This document shows, piece after piece, positions 63,368 through 64,000 of a DNA stretch of 64,000 nt. The notes beneath the pieces are model-generated. The model ran no database searches and was not told the origin of the DNA. It saw only the letters and a program-made list of their open reading frames with translations. Positions within the stretch are counted from its first letter, which is position 1. The number at the start of each line of letters is the position of its first letter. The position numbers and the translations under genes are program-made. The DNA is from Desulfobacteraceae bacterium (lineage in GTDB: Bacteria > Desulfobacterota > Desulfobacteria > Desulfobacterales > Desulfobacteraceae), in contig JAAELK010000561.1 in assembly GCA_024226935.1 (NCBI GenBank), positions 1 to 64,000 on the forward strand, written 5' to 3'.

Positions 63368-64000
63368 ATGGAATTAAAAGATCCAAAAATTATTGCAGCA
63401 ATTATCTCTGCTATTGTCTCAGTGTGTACGTTTATAGCAACATCAATCACAAAACCTTTTTGGGAAAGACATTTTCATAGCTTTAAATTAAAAACTGATC
63501 ATCAGTACGAACAAAGAAAAAAAGTAAAAGAAGCAATATCAAAATATAAAGTACAGTTATTAAATTCTGCGGAATCGCTTAACCATCGGTTATGGAATTT
63601 TTCGGAAAATTGCAGTAAAGGATGGCATAAAAACACCAATGGGATTGATCTAACTGATCTGTATTATCCCCAATCATTTTGCTATCGCTTTCTGGCATTT
63701 TTTGCCTGGTGCAAAAAAATCGAACAGGATATGGTTTACCTAGACAGTACAATTAGTGATAAAGATGATATGGAGTTTATAAAATATCTAAAGGTTTTTC
63801 CTCAGATATTTTGTGATACGGCTTTATTCGCAGGGAAAAACTATGACAGCTTCCATGCGACAGATCATTTTTTTAAAGATGATTTTTTAAATATAGTGGA
63901 TCTATTTATTAAAGAGAAGGGAGTTATGACCTCTTCTGAGTTTAAAAATATCCAAGATTTGTCTGCTTATGAAAAAGTCATTTCATATATAGGCGGAATC
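63368..64000 (+). CDS. Membrane-anchored protein of unknown function (3' end beyond window)
   Basis: An open frame of 211 codons still open at the edge. ATG at 63368 follows TTAGGAG. The N-terminus (residues about 7-32) is a single transmembrane helix, followed by a basic stretch (RHFHSFKLK...EQRKKVKEAISKYK) and a helical cytoplasmic domain. It follows the early terminator with its own leader, so it is a separate transcription unit, as expected for an accessory or moron gene. No family recognised. Confidence 0.6.
   Translation, partial: MELKDPKIIAAIISAIVSVCTFIATSITKPFWERHFHSFKLKTDHQYEQRKKVKEAISKYKVQLLNSAESLNHRLWNFSENCSKGWHKNTNGIDLTDLYYPQSFCYRFLAFFAWCKKIEQDMVYLDSTISDKDDMEFIKYLKVFPQIFCDTALFAGKNYDSFHATDHFFKDDFLNIVDLFIKEKGVMTSSEFKNIQDLSAYEKVISYIGGI

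Larger units (their letters stand above)
48184..64000. mobile_element. Element 2: temperate-phage-like island at ssrA
   Basis: The integrase at 48259-49452, the immunity block, early replication operon and origin-like region all lie to the right of ssrA. No direct repeat of the ssrA 3' end is found in the window, so the far boundary is beyond 64000. No terminase, portal, capsid or tail genes are seen, so this may be a complete prophage whose late genes follow, or a satellite or plasmid-like island. The lysogeny half is on the minus strand and the early half on the plus strand. Confidence 0.8.

Noticed and set aside
48184-64000. Defence island
   Set aside because: The recognisable genes form an integration, immunity and replication programme. 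Apart from the unknown last gene, none matches a known defence family.

Overview
The window looks like a piece of a low-GC chromosome from a Gram-negative deltaproteobacterium (Desulfobacterota), most likely a Desulfobacteraceae relative. This is inferred from gene content, not from a marker gene: SurA/PpiD and M16 envelope proteins, a TolPal-type YbgF/CpoB, SecDF-YajC, HPr and enzyme I without visible sugar permeases, and a class I adenylate cyclase homologue. A core segment of about 46 kb lies between two integrated elements, each inserted at the 3' end of an RNA gene.

Left edge (1-2316): the end of an element carrying an Ogr/Delta-type zinc-finger gene, a 300-bp repeat region with opposed GTAAG repeats that resembles a replication origin, a terminator and a P4-type tyrosine integrase. 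It abuts the 3' end of tRNA-Ala(GGC) at 2317-2392.

Core (2393-48183): envelope biogenesis and quality control (ppiD, M16 peptidase, AsmA-like, parvulin, Prc/CtpA, two lytic transglycosylases, secDF-yajC, cpoB-like); DNA topology and recombination (recX, topA, dprA, parE-parC); translation (efp, rbgA, RNase G, smpB, ssrA); signalling (PilZ, a hybrid histidine kinase overlapping efp, HPr/EI, and a 1290-residue class I adenylate cyclase fused to HEAT-like and pentapeptide repeats). Several operons are tightly packed (parE-parC-mltF; dprA-topA; secD-secF; ptsH-ptsI-smpB followed by ssrA).

Right edge (48184-64000, continuing beyond): a temperate-phage-like element inserted at the 3' end of ssrA. 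It holds an integrase, a lysogeny block on the minus strand (three small genes, two of them PAS-like by eye, and a CI-type repressor), divergent promoters with a dyad operator candidate, a possibly leaderless Cro-like gene, and a long plus-strand early operon: tiny proteins, a DEDD exonuclease, a Gp3-like protein, a PD-(D/E)XK nuclease, a RecD2 helicase split into two genes, an ERCC4 nuclease and a D5/SF3 helicase. An iteron-flanked AT-rich segment (putative origin) follows, then a CHC2 primase, an M15 peptidase and an HTH protein. No capsid, tail or terminase genes are visible. A membrane-anchored gene of unknown function runs off the end. The most unusual items are the two origin-like repeat regions, the split RecD2, the fused adenylate cyclase, and the small PAS-like genes in the immunity region.
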